In this document: positions 36,621-53,377 of the stretch, piece by piece
Layout: every line of letters begins with the position of its first letter
How positions within the stretch are numbered: position 1 is the stretch's first letter
Assembly: GCF_900963305.1 (NCBI RefSeq)
Contig: NC_042532.1
Location: 18,874,707 to 18,938,706 of the forward strand
Length of the DNA: 64,000 nucleotides
Source of the DNA: Echeneis naucrates
Taxonomy: Eukaryota > Chordata > Actinopteri > Carangiformes > Echeneidae
Direction of reading: 5' to 3'
The notes under the pieces: generated by a model
The model's database searches: none
What the model was told of the DNA's origin: nothing
The model's input: only the letters and a program-made list of their open reading frames with translations
Position numbers and translations under genes: made by a program

Positions 36621-36626
36621 AATAAA
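36621..36626 (+). terminator. poly(A) signal of rnf145
   Basis: AATAAA about 840 bases past the stop codon, with T-rich sequence just upstream. Confidence 0.5.
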
Positions 36627-37511
36627 ATCATGACTGGTGCACAGTGAGACTGACAATCTGTGTCAGATTTGTAAAGGACATCACTGTTGTAATGTTCAGT
36701 CCAGATTAAATTGTCAGATATTTGAACAATTTTTCAGTTGTGCACAGTAGAGTATAATAATCAGGAACAAATGCTCTAAATAATATTTTTCCTGAAAATG
36801 TTAAAGATCCTCGAAACAATTTATCTTTTAAAATTCATTATTGAATGTATAAATCTAAGGCTTTTTTAAGATCAACTGAAGTTACTTTGTGAAAGTGTAT
36901 GAGAGTTTATATTGAAATTAAGTGTCTGTTGACGTTTACTTGATTGCAGCAAAAAGCATGTCTCATTGTATTTATAGCCTAAAATTTAGATTTAGATTTA
37001 TTACAGCAGATTAACCAAAAGTACTCAACAGTAAACTGAAGACATTACAAAAACTGGTTAAATCTAAAATATTATGTGTCACATAGTCCTTAAGTGAATA
37101 TCCTGTATTTTATTTAAACTGCTGGTCAGACAAAAGATAAAACTATTTTTATATTATATTTATATTTAAAAGATATTAAATAAGAAAAATTCTTAGTCTC
37201 AGTCTATCCATCACGATGTCACCTGTCTGTATCCATTTCAGGTATGTTAACTAATAAAATTGTAAGATAAAATGAAAACTAGTTATATAATCAAGGATAA
37301 TTTAACATGATGATCTCTCAAAGTGAAAAGACAGATATTTTACCTTCTTCTTCTTTTCATTTTATGGCAGATTGCAATCTGAGATATTTTAGTTTGAAAA
37401 ATATTGATGTTTTTATTGGTCATTTTACTCCATCATTTCATTTCTCATCAGCATATTTATGTCCAACATCCTGATTCTGATATTCACACATGCTGTGAAA
37501 GAGAATTAGAC

Positions 37512-37512
37512 A

Positions 37513-37541
<29 letters not shown>
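37512..37541. repeat. (AAT)n microsatellite
   Basis: About ten AAT units in the spacer upstream of the E2 gene promoter. Confidence 0.9.
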
Positions 37542-37544
<3 letters not shown>

Positions 37545-37659
37545 GAGTGGGAGGTGTTAAGAATTAAATGCTGACATGTCTTAGCCGGTTTGTCGGGCAT
37601 GTTGTGTGTGTGTTTTGTGTGTTTTTTTTTTTTTTTGTGTGTGCAGGCTTGTCCCCAAT

Positions 37660-38143
37660 CTGCCATCACATCCGGCCCGTCACTCCGCCTCCTCCATAAA
37701 GCCGCTCATACACGGAGCTAGCCGCTAGTTGGCTAACGGCACTGACGGAGCAGGAGCTTTGTTGCCCGGGGTAACTTCACCTGGAGACCGCACTCAACTC
37801 AGCCTCGACCCGAAAAGGAGAGAGGAAATACGTTTTTTAAAAAAGAAAAGGAACTCAGTCACACAGAAGACGTTCAACCGACGGCGGTGGAGCGAGTTAA
37901 ACCGAAGAAAAAGGCTCAACATCTGCCGCTAGCTTTGTTCCAACTCCGGCGCATACGTAGTTTTAGCTCGCCAAGCTAACTACGCTAACTCGAGAGAGGA
38001 AAAGGCCGCCCCCGTTGAACCGGAGCCTCGGTTAGCTCAAAAGCAGAGGGGGGGAAAGCGGATCAATCCTGGCACATCAAAGTCGCCTCCTCGCCGTTTG
38101 GATCGGAAAACCGTCGGATTAAAGGGCAGAACACCGAGAGAGG
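37660..38143 (+). promoter_or_regulatory. GC-rich promoter/5' UTR of the UBE2D gene with GCTAGC/GTTAGC cluster
   Basis: CpG-containing, TATA-less sequence lies directly upstream of the E2 start codon. Many GCTAGC, GCTAAC, GTTAGC and related words occur from about 37718 to 38435, on both sides of the first coding exon. The cluster looks like a transcription-start-linked motif. Confidence 0.55.
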
Positions 38144-43014
<4,871 letters not shown>

Positions 43015-44600
43015 TGTCGTCGTTTGAAAAGCCAGTGGAAAATGTCACTGATTCATACTTAAAATTCCAGGGTTCTGTTTTTCTTTTTCACTTTATTTCT
43101 TCGTTAATCAAAGCATTTTACCCCCTCCCACCCAAAATCCCTTCCCTTTCCCACCTGCGCGCTCATAAGAAGATAGTGTTTTCTCTCTCTAGGACACGTG
43201 CCAGTTTCTGTGAGGTTTTGACTCCCATTTTGTGTGGAGGTTTTAAAATAAATAAATAAATAAAAATAAATATCACCATGGTTCTGAACACTCAGCTTGA
43301 GCATGCACCAGTAAGAGTTTTTCAGCCTAAAATTGGTGAGGTTAGTCATTTCCTCTGCACACACTTAGTAGAATCAGATTCAACTGGTCTCGTGATGCTG
43401 AACGGATCAAGCCCACAGTGATCCAACTGGTTCGCTGGCTCGATCCTGTGGGTTGATGGGCAAAGCATTTCTGGAGAAGCCTGTTTTGTTTTTTTGTTAT
43501 TATTGTTTTGTCATCCCCAAAATTCAGGACTTTACAATTTCAGAGTGGCAAAATTCTGTCTGCATTTTGTTTGCAAGTGGTCAAATCTGAAAGGAGAAGT
43601 CCCAGAGAAAGCGGTTTAATGTCTCCTTGACTGGTGACGTTGGTATGTTCTTCTGATCATTAGTATAGGAATTTATTACATGAGGAAAGAAGTGTATCTT
43701 ATTCCACTATCAAAGTGTGTGTACAGAGAAGCACAGCAGTATATATCAATGTTAAGGAAACAAAATATAAGAACTTCAATGTTGTATTTTATGCATGTTA
43801 ATAAAGGTAGGCTATTATATCTGATTATGTTTCTGCAAATTAAGTGGATTGTAAGGCTGAACAGTTGGAAAAAATTTGGTTCCCCTCAAAGGCTTCCTGT
43901 TTCTTTTTGTTATTTAGAAGCCAGTAGATGAGCAGTTAGTTTTATGCCCACTCAAACACTGTCTTCTTGTAGCCCTAAAATATTGATGCAAAGCTAATGG
44001 TTGATAATCAACTTGTGGCTCTGTTTCTTTTTAGTTTTCCATTCAATAAAGTTACTTAAACCATAAAGGAGTCTCGTGTTTTTTGTCTTTCTTTTAAATA
44101 TATGAGTGAAATTTGTTGAATTTGTGTGAAAGCTTTATTCTCTTGTGGAGTTTTTATGTGAAACTAAGTCTGAACAATGGTGTTTGATAGTTGAAAAGGA
44201 TGTTGACTTTTCTTCGATAGCTAAAGGAGGAAAATGTGAAGGCTGTCCTGCAATAGTCTTTGTTTATGAAATGCACAGAGGATGATTTGCAGAATTTAAT
44301 TCCTGTGAGATTAAGGCAGAAATAATAATTTAGCTTTGCTCTTAAACTGCCAAGAAGTAAATAAAATATTTGCAAAATATGAGTACAGTTTACATTTTCT
44401 AACAGCCAAAATAAAGACATCAGTTCTTCATTTTTTTGGACTCATTAAAGTTTTGTATGTTTCCTTTTGACCAGTTTTGGTCTACTGAAGAATCATAAAA
44501 AACACTTTATATAATAAAGAAAAACACCTGGACATTTTATTCTGAAACTTCAACAAACAGAAAAATGAACCATTTCGCGCCAAAGGTTTTCCCTCTTGCG
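43015..44600. other. UBE2D distal 3' UTR and intergenic region to manba
   Basis: Poly(A) signals are present in the AATA-repeat at 43247-43270 and again at 44045-44050. No coding exon is recognised. The region becomes GC-richer from about 44575, at the manba promoter. Confidence 0.5.
44045..44050 (+). terminator. distal poly(A) signal of the UBE2D gene
   Basis: AATAAA followed by a GT/T-rich stretch (44070-44095), a plausible cleavage context about 1 kb past the exon 7b stop. Confidence 0.45.
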
Positions 44601-44610
44601 CGTCCTCTGC

Positions 44611-44640
44611 CCACGTGACGTCGCCGGCTGGGTCACATGA
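44611..44640 (+). promoter_or_regulatory. two CLEAR-like E-boxes in the manba promoter
   Basis: CCACGTGAC (44611-44619) and GTCACATGA (44632-44640) match most of the CLEAR consensus GTCACGTGAC bound by TFEB/TFE3 at lysosomal genes. They lie 119 and 98 bases before the manba ATG. A CGGAAG ETS core follows at 44648-44653. Binding is inferred. Confidence 0.5.
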
Positions 44641-44737
44641 TAAAACCCGGAAGTGCCCGGACAAAAACATAAGTAGTAGTTCGCTTTTAAGGGCTGTTTA
44701 TTTTTTTACTAAGCATGTCAGCGACAAGCCACAAGCT

Positions 44738-45215
44738 ATGACTGCGGTCGGAGACACTTCCATCTGTGTTGTCGGTGTTTGGTTTTGCTCGTTTGTCGGA
44801 GTTTTATCCGGACTTTCTTCGGGGCTGGACGGTAAATGGAGCCTCTTCAGCTCGGATGGATCCGTCAGTTTGCCCGCTGAGGTGCCTGGATGTGTTCACT
44901 CGGCTCTGCAGCAGCAGGGACACATCCAGGTAGGAGTCCGGAGGGGTTCATATAAAATACCATCATTAGAAGGAGCTCCGTGTTTGGACTGTAGCACTCT
45001 GATTTTCACTGCAGCTTTAAAATAAATCAGCTCTAATCCAAACTTCTTCCTCATGATGCAAGTTGATTATTTGATTTTTTTAGGTATTTAGATCTGTGCA
45101 TTGTGTTTCTATTAGTAGTTAGTAAAGTGTTGGGTTAGGGTGATGTGTTTGTACCTTAAATATTTAATTACAGCTGCACAACTAATCGTAATGTTATGTC
45201 TGTATGGCTGTATTA

Positions 45216-45250
<35 letters not shown>

Positions 45251-48200
45251 GATAAAAGATAAATGTTGTGCCACATTTAATAATAAGTGTGCTGTCCAGC
45301 CAACAAAATGAACATGCTGTTTTGGTGGAAGACAGCAAAAAAAAAAAAGGTGCTGTGAAAGCTATATACATATACTGCAGTTATTGTATATTATTATTAT
45401 TTTATTAGTCTTTATATCGATCATCTTTTATACAATATTAAACCTCTGTGTCATGAAATAAGACTGAAAGGATGTTAGAAGGTATTTTTATTAATTACAA
45501 AACAATCAGAAACACCATTCTATAATAAACAGATATGTCATTGTCTTTTTTTTTTTTACTCAAAATGTCTGCATATTAAGTAGCATCAGTTTTTAACAAT
45601 CCTCCTTTTCCTTTTTTTTTAAGGATCCATATTTTAGGTTCAACGATCTGTCATATCGGTGGATTGCTTTAAACAACTGGACATACGTCACCACGTTTAA
45701 TGTGTCTGCCGAAGTGAGGTCAGTACAGTTTTTATATCACAGGTATCAAAGCATCCTCTGTATCCTGATTCTGATTCACTCTGCACCGACAGGACCAAAC
45801 AGAAAATACACCTCGTCTTTGACGGTGTGGATACCGTCGCCTCCATCTGGCTTAATGGAGTCATTCTGGGCAGCACGGACAATATGTTTCGTAGATACGT
45901 ATGTGACGCATAAAGTCAGCAACGTTACTTTTATGTGAACACATCATGTTTTTGCTTCCTCCTGATAACGTCTGTCTGTGGTGTGTAGGACTTCCCAGTC
46001 AGAGACTTGCTGGAAAGGAGTAATGTGCTGAGAGTTTGTTTTCTGTCTCCGGTTCTTTATGCCTCTGAGCGAAGGAAAGCTCATTCTTCCTACAGAGTTC
46101 CTCCCGAATGTCCTCCAGATGTTCAAAAGGGGGAATGCCATGTCAATTTCATCAGGAAAGTAAGTGCGTCCTTCAAAGTTTCTTCGCTGATGTTGGAAAA
46201 AAAAAGTAAAAAACTTTCTGATGAAACTAGTTAAAGTGGGGCAGCATTTCTATCTGAGAACATCTAAATATTCAGTCCCTGTTGTGCTGCAGGAGCAAAG
46301 CTCTTTCAGTTGGGACTGGGGGCCTTCGTTCCCCACGATGGGGTTGTGGAAGGGAGTTCGACTGGAGGCGTTTGACATCCTGCGGCTCATCCAGGTTTCC
46401 TCTGTTCCTCTCTACAGTAGGTCCATAAGAGGGTCTTTGAATTTGAAATATTACTGCCATGACTGCCAGCTACTTTTCAACGTGCCGCTGTAGTCAAGTT
46501 TCCTTGTGTTTCCTGTGTGTCCAGATTCCAGCCTCTCTCAGTGGGCCGTCCAGGTCGAGCTCCTTGTTGATGTGGTTCAGAAAATAAACGGCCAAATCAC
46601 CCTCTCCATACCTGAGCTGGACTCGGAACAGACCGTGGAGACACGGTTTCTCTCTGGAAAAACCAAGAACACCTTCATCCTTCACATAAACACGGTACTG
46701 GAGACGTCGTGGTCGCAGTCCGTCCTGAGAGGCAGCACACTGAAAAATCTCGGCCATATTTATCTTCTTCTTCTAGGTTTTTTACGACTGAATGCATGTT
46801 GGGCTGATGAAGCTGGTGAGTAAAACCTTTTCTTTACTGCCTAAGTGAAAGTTTCTCCGGTTTTCAGAGCAGCCAGGTGAAGCTGTGGTGGCCCAACAGT
46901 CACGGTGACCAACCCTTTTATCAGCTGAGCGTCAGAGGTTTCCAGGACGGATTTTTAATCCTGAATACAAAGTCCAAGGTCAGAGTTCGCCGCCTCGTCA
47001 GTGCTTTAATTCTACCTCAGTAGTTTAAGATTGAGAACATTATGGGCAGCTCTGTTTCCCCTTCCCAATTAAAACAACAAAAAACCAAACAAACAAACAA
47101 AAAAAAAAAAAAACTGAACTGCACACTCCAGTGGATTGAAAGTGCTGATGAAAGTTTCACCTGCAGGTGTATTTTCGCACGGTGGAGCTCGTCCAGGAGC
47201 CAGTTTTTGGCTCTCCGGGACTGAGCTTTTATTTTCGGATCAATGGAAAACCAATTTTCCTCAAAGGCTCCAACTGGATCCCGGCCCACTCCTTCCAGGA
47301 TCAGATCTCTCCTGCTGTGTGAGTGTAGTTTGAAAAGCTGCTTTTTTTTTTTTTTTTTTGTTGAACAGCCTGCAGTTTGATTCCTGCCTGCTCAGAGGAA
47401 TTTTAATGACTGCTTATGATGATACTCTTAAAGCTGCTGCTCTCCGTCTTTTCCCCTCCCTCTGAGTCTTCAGGTCAGGTGTCTGTCTGACTTCACAGGA
47501 AGAGTCTTGTTTGAACTACTGAGGAAGATTCAGTTCTGTGTGTTTTATATCTTTGTGTGTCCTGCAGTTTGAGGAACTTGTTGCAGTCGGCAGCAGACGC
47601 TAACATGAACGCGCTCAGAGTCTGGGGGGGAGGAGTGTACGAGCAGGACCTTTTCTACAGTATCTGTGATGAACTGGGAATCATGGTAACGCCTCTCATC
47701 CTCCGTGTGTATGAATATGGCTTTACTCCTCAATATGACAGCCACCACAAACGGAGAAATGACCAACACATTTGCTCTGGGAACCTACGTCTAGTCACTT
47801 TGTCGAAGATGTTCAAATTCGAGCTCGTGTTTCCTGTTTTAGCCTGCTCTGGTGGATTCACAGGTCAGAGGTCAACTCTGACCGAGCAGGCAGCCAACAG
47901 AAAACCTACTGCACTGCACACGGAAAAGTAGATTATCACACAACTTGACTCATCACAACTTGGCTCTGAGGCCCAGAGGCCCAAAAAGAGGAAAATACAA
48001 ACTGGGCAAAATTTAGAATGATGTATTTACATAAAAGAAAGCCAAACACATCAACTGGATGCACCCAGAAACAGAGTGATGGTGGAACATGAGAGCGTTT
48101 GGGCTGAACTCCAGCTTCCTCCCACAATCCAAAGACATGCAGCTTACATTGAATGGTGACTTTAAATAGGTGACTGTGAATGTTTGTGAAAATGATAGAG

Positions 48201-51200
48201 GGAGGATTTCAAATGCATTCTTTTGTGGAGCTGCCTGACTCCCCCAGTTTCACTAATACCAACAAGCAGCAAGATGCGTGATTACTGTGATTAGAATTTA
48301 TTTGCTCTCTACATCATCATGACATCATTTCCTTTTCTGTTAACCGTATTCCTGTGTCCTCTCCAGTCTTCATTTCACCTGACTGTTTATAGAGTCAGCA
48401 CTGATGTTTGTTATATTTGCTGCCTGCACAGCTGATCTTTGTTTACTCTGGTTTATTGTGTAATGAGCTGACAGGCGTCACAACACCAGCCTCCTGTTCA
48501 CTGTGTTCTGAGTTTCTCATTAAGGAAGAGAGATTCTTATTCAAAGTTTGTTAGATACATACGATGACATTTATAAAATCTATAAATCAATCATTGGATG
48601 TTCCACCATTACAAAAAACTCGAGCAGCACTGTTCCAAATGCTGACTGGAGAAATGCTTGACTGATTGAATGACGAAGCGTAGAGCAGATGGAGGCTCGT
48701 TGTGTTTAAATTCATGTTTGTTTTTAGATTTGGCAGGACTTCATGTTTGCCTGTGCCACGTATCCGACTGAAGACGACTTCATACAGACAGTCAGAGAGG
48801 AGGTCGTCCAACAGGTGAGCGGCGTATGACTCCATTTTATTTTCTATAGTACAGAACTGCAAAACCGAAACATAGTTAAAAGAATAAACGTTTATACAAA
48901 GATTAAAAAAAAAAATAATATATTGAATGTGTCAACTTAAATGTAAATATGAACATTTAACTGTAAAATTAAGTGAAGAATTAACAAAAATTTAAGAAAA
49001 AATATGTTAAAGTTTACAGTGCGTTGTGTCTAAAATGTGACTCCAGGACTTGTGTCTTAAATGGACGGTTTTTATTTTTCCCATCAGGTGCAGCGCCTCA
49101 AGTCTCACCCCTCTATAATAATCTGGAGCGGAAACAATGAAAATGAAGCAGCTTTGGGAACAAACTGGTTCAGTATTCCAGCTGCTGAGAGGCCTCGATA
49201 TGTAAAAGACTACGTGAAGCTGTATGTGAACAACATCAGGGAGATTGTGCAAGAAGTGAGTCAGCATTGAAAGAACTGCTGCTGCAGATCTAATCTTCTG
49301 CTCCTGGTTTCCGTGAAATCCAAAAGCGAAGGCGTGACACGGTCTGATCTCTCCCACAGGAGGACCAGAGTCGGCCCTTCCTCGTCTCCAGCCCGACAAA
49401 CGGCGCTGAGTCGGAGAGGGAGGGATGGGTGGCGGCGGACCCTTACGATCCACATTACGGCGACACTCATTTCTACAGCTACGGCCACGACTGCTGGGAC
49501 TGGCGTTCTTTCCCGCGAACACGCTTCGCCTCCGAGTACGGCTTCCAGTCCTGGCCTTCGTTCTCCACTCTACAGCCGGTAATGAAGGAGTCTGAGGTCT
49601 CCAAGCTTTCATTTTTCCCTCATTAGCAACCAAAAACGACAGAATGGTCAAATCTCTTGGACTGACTTTACTGTTTAACTTGAATAAAAACAGGAAAAAG
49701 CCAGCATGCTACGCAGCAATAAAGCAGGAATGCCCAAACAGGAAGAAATACCAAAAATGAAACTAGTGAAGATTCACAGGCTTGGTGAAGTCCGTACGGT
49801 TCAGTCTGTGCTGCATCTCGTTTCTCTTACGTTGCTGTTGTTCACTGTCAGAATGGTGAAGCAAAAAAATAAGAAAGACTTTGTTGTTCAATAAAGCATC
49901 TTCATGTAAAGTGTCGTCATGGTATGAAGTTATGTTGTTGTTTTTTGTTTTTTTTTTTACCTGTTGTGTTTCGTGGTGTTTCAGGTTTCCATAAAAGAAG
50001 ACTGGAGCTACACCAGTAACTTCTCTTCCCACCGTCAGCACCATGAAGGGGGGAACCAGCAGATGTTACAGCAGGCAGCTTTACACTTCAACCTGCCCAA
50101 CTCCACCGATCCGCTCAGCAGATTCACCGACACGCTCTACATCACTCAGGTGAACACACACAAAGTCACGGCCGACTCTGAACAGATGCAGCAGCGTCAC
50201 TCCCTGCTTCAATCAGGAGCTACCTCTTCCTTTTTTAACACGATGGGCTCAGTTTTGTTTTTTTTTATGATTTTGAATTGGTGTTTTTGTTACGTACACA
50301 CAGTAATGATGTCCAGCGATGTTCTTGGTCCAGGTCATGCAGGCTCAGTGTGTGAAGACTCAGACTGAGTTTTATCGGCGCAGTCAGACGGAGATCATTG
50401 AGGGCAAAGGTCACACCATGGGTGCTCTCTACTGGCAGCTCAATGACATTTGGCAGGCGCCTTCCTGGTCCTCGATCGGTGCGTAAACAGCTTACCGAAC
50501 ATTTTCACACCTTATTTATCAATTTCTTTTTTTTTTTTTGTACTTGTTTGTATTTTGAACTTGTTTGTTTGCGTGTGCAGAGTTTGGTGGGAAGTGGAAA
50601 ATGCTGCATTATTTTGCGCAGAACTTCTTTGCCTCCGTCCTTCCTGTTGGCTTTGAGGACGGAGACACGCTGCTCATCTACGCCGTTTCAGACCTGAGTC
50701 AAGACCTGAAGCTCCGGGCTGTGGTGTGTTTTTAACTCTGAAATCTACAGGAGGAATACTGAGTTATCATGGAATAAACAGCCAACAGTCTGTGTACTGA
50801 GACACAATTAGAGAAAAGACAATTACAATTCAAGAAATGATTGTTAAACTGAATTACAAACCAGTTCCTGTTTTTACTGTTTCATAAATCACTTCTGTCC
50901 TCATTTCCTCTTGAGAGAAATTCATTAAATAAAAAAAGAGAATAGAAAACCCTTTAAGAGTTTGAATGATATGAGCTTTAAGGACGCGGCTGTTTATTTT
51001 CCATTTAAATGAGGCAGGTTAACATTTAAAGGCTCAGTTTTAGCAATCGAGGATGAATTCAGTATGAACCTCGACACAAATTCATATTCAACGTCGACAA
51101 CAACAACTGGGCCTTATTTTCACTTCTGTTATTTCAGTAAATGTGTGGTCATTGCAGAAACAGGTTTGTTCATCTGTCAACCAGGTGACCGTGTACTCCT

Positions 51201-52135
51201 GGACCCATCCAGATCCCGTGTGCTCGCTGAAGTCGGACCCCGTCCTGGTCCCCGGAGGCAGCGCCCTGGCCATTTTCAAACAGCCGGTCGCTGCCCTGCT
51301 GGCCGGATGTGGACGCTGCACACGGCTCACCTGTCTGCTCACCTTCCACCTGGAGGACGGCGGCGGCCAACGAGGTCCCACCAACCAGCACTTCCTGTGC
51401 TCCCCCAAAGACGCCCAGGGACTCCAGAGACCAAACATCACAGTGAGGCCCCCGTCTTATTCATTCATTCAAGACAAAGTTACACAAATCTGGAATAACA
51501 TTTTTAAAAATGGAAATAAGAAAGATAAAAAACAAAAGACTAGATTATTTTGTTATTACATTATGTTATAATATTTTTTTTGTGGGGCGGATTTACAAAA
51601 ACTGTTTCCCAACAGCTTTTTCAGAAAATAAAGAACCAGCAGTCTGAAGGAAATAAGACACAATCATTACAATAAATAGATAAATGAATTTAGCCATTTC
51701 ACATTCTTTAAACAACACACATTTGTGTGTGTACTATTTTCTCATTAAATTCATTTTGAATTAACACAAAAGCAGGAGGGATGAGCCAGTGAACTCACTT
51801 ATTACATTTAATTTAATCATATTTATCATCATGGAGGAGACATAAAAAGAAAGTTACAGCTTATTGGACTAAATTGATGCCACGCTTCTTGACTTTGTCT
51901 GCCCCTGCAGGCCGAAGTGCAGCAGGATGAGTCTGGCTTCACCGTCACACTTCATTCTGCCGCCGTGGCCGCTTTCGTCTGGCTCGACGTAGGAAGCGTC
52001 CCCGGGCGTTTCAGCTCCAACGGCTTCCTGATGGTTTCTAGAAACGCGACGGTCAGCTTTACGGCGTGGCGTCCCACCAGCGTCGCAGAGCTCTCCAGGT
52101 CCCTCAGCATCAGATCCTTAGCTGACGTTTACTGA
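44738..52135 (+). CDS. manba: lysosomal beta-mannosidase (glycoside hydrolase family 2)
   Basis: Beta-mannosidase removes the terminal beta-linked mannose left at the end of N-glycan breakdown in the lysosome. Seventeen exons: 44738-44929, 45624-45718, 45793-45898, 45989-46159, 46293-46416, 46525-46694, 46868-46978, 47167-47318, 47568-47685, 48728-48814, 49088-49255, 49360-49578, 49985-50149, 50334-50478, 50581-50723, 51185-51442, 51911-52135; 882 aa (human 879). A signal peptide is followed by the GH2 sugar-binding jelly roll ([29 protein letters not shown]), the Ig-like domain and the TIM barrel ([32 protein letters not shown]). The acid/base Glu is E460 in WSGNNENE and the nucleophile is E557 in [11 protein letters not shown], matching human E457 and E554 with a constant offset. 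C-terminal beta domains end [18 protein letters not shown]. All residues expected for activity are present. Confidence 0.97.
45210..45251. repeat. (ATT)n microsatellite
   Basis: About twelve ATT units with one early interruption, in manba intron 1. Confidence 0.9.
48100..48195. repeat. degraded copy of a dispersed teleost repeat
   Basis: The phrase around CCCACAATCCAAAGACATG (48120-48138), followed by a GGTGACT...GTGTGAATGT-like tail, recurs widely in fish genomes as part of an interspersed repeat. The copy is short and diverged and lies in manba intron 9. Its family is not assigned here. Confidence 0.5.
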
Positions 52136-52604
52136 CAGCATGACGGCAGCAGATGACGCTGTCCTCTCATCAGCTGCTCATTTCTAACTGAAGTTTCGAA
52201 AACACATCTGTTGATGCCACAGTCTCACTGAAGGCCAATTTTCAAAAGTTGTCGTCTTGCCAAACAAAGGAAGAAATCCGAGGAAACTGGGAAACATTCA
52301 GCTTTTGCACAAACAATCACACAAATGGAATCAAATGTGATCAGTAAAACGGAAATACGGGACATGTACAGGACGAAGCGGCTGGCTGACATTGATGAAA
52401 GCCAAAGAATCTTCCTGACAATGGCTGAAGGAGAGAACAAATATCTGCTATCTGATTGTATTTTGCCTTTTTGCACATAATTCATGGAGTTAACAGAACA
52501 AAGACTGTAATACTTGACATTACAGTTATATTTACAGTTCAAAATCACTTTGGAAATATTGATATGGAAGTATTTCTCATGCTTTTTATGTGAAAGGTGG
52601 AGAA

Positions 52605-52610
52605 AATAAA
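52605..52610 (+). terminator. poly(A) signal of manba
   Basis: AATAAA about 470 bases past the stop, in an AT-rich context. Confidence 0.45.
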
Positions 52611-53067
52611 ATAATAATAAATATTGACAAGTTAAATAGTAACACACTCCTTTCTTACCTAATAGTTACAACAGTGCTTTTTTCACCTTAATAAATCAAT
52701 GGAATTAAACTCTGCCTTTGCTTGGTAAAACATTTTTGCTCTAATAAGATAAAAAGGTTATTAACAGTTAAACATTCACCAATACACAAATCTTAACTAA
52801 CAAATATCTTGTTGCTAATATTTGTAAGTCCAACAATGATCCGAAAGCTCCCCCCTGCTGCAGATGAGCAGCTTTAAAAGGGTTCAGGGTGTTTTTGTGT
52901 TACATCAGTGTGTTCTTTCCTTTTTGGTTCCTGCACTGACCTGCAGCTTCCACTGGGAGACGACAGGGACCTTTAAACTCTCATTCACTGATGTTTATCT
53001 TTTTTTTTTTTTTAACGTTTCCAGCTGATGCATAACTGAACTGAAGGCACAGCTGTGAATGAGTCTG

Positions 53068-53070
<3 letters not shown>

Positions 53071-53104
<34 letters not shown>

Positions 53105-53131
53105 ACAACAAGGGGTGTGTGTGTGTGTGTG
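53071..53131. repeat. inverted dinucleotide pair (CA)n ... (GT)n
   Basis: About 16 CA units (53071-53102) are followed after 12 bases by about 8 GT units (53115-53131). The two arms are complementary and could form a hairpin or Z-DNA just upstream of slc39a8. Confidence 0.9.
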
Positions 53132-53377
53132 AGAAAGCCACAGCAGAAAGCTTTAAATGTGAGTGCCTGCGGTCGGTCAGCTCCATTTTCCCCCCTCATG
53201 GCTCTGCAGGCTGATCTTTGATCCGGCTCCACAGCTGATCTGACCGACAGGAAAACCAAAAAAATAAAAAATAAAAAATAAAATCCTGAGTCCTGCATGG
53301 ACCAGCTCCAGCAGAAGTGTAAAATGTTCCCAGAGGAGTAGAAGGACAGCCAGGATTTTATTTCCCGGAGCGAAGAG

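Larger units (their letters stand above)
35781..37680. other. rnf145 3' UTR and intergenic region to the E2 gene
   Basis: The 3' UTR probably ends near the AATAAA at 36621-36626. A poly-C run is at 36029-36044. The rest is AT-rich, with an (AAT)n microsatellite at 37512-37541. No further gene is recognised. Confidence 0.5.
52136..53377. other. manba 3' UTR and slc39a8 promoter/5' UTR
   Basis: A manba poly(A) signal AATAAA is at 52605-52610. The sequence then stays AT-rich until a GC-richer slc39a8 upstream segment. A (CA)n tract facing a (GT)n tract lies at 53071-53131, about 250 bases before the slc39a8 ATG. Confidence 0.55.

Noticed and set aside
37729-37932. 67-codon plus-strand ORF before the UBE2D gene
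   Set aside because: It begins at TTG rather than ATG and lies in the GC-rich leader; treated as 5' UTR.
49007-49651. 214-codon minus-strand ORF
   Set aside because: It runs antisense across manba exons 11-12, which carry the catalytic motifs on the plus strand; no similarity is recognised.
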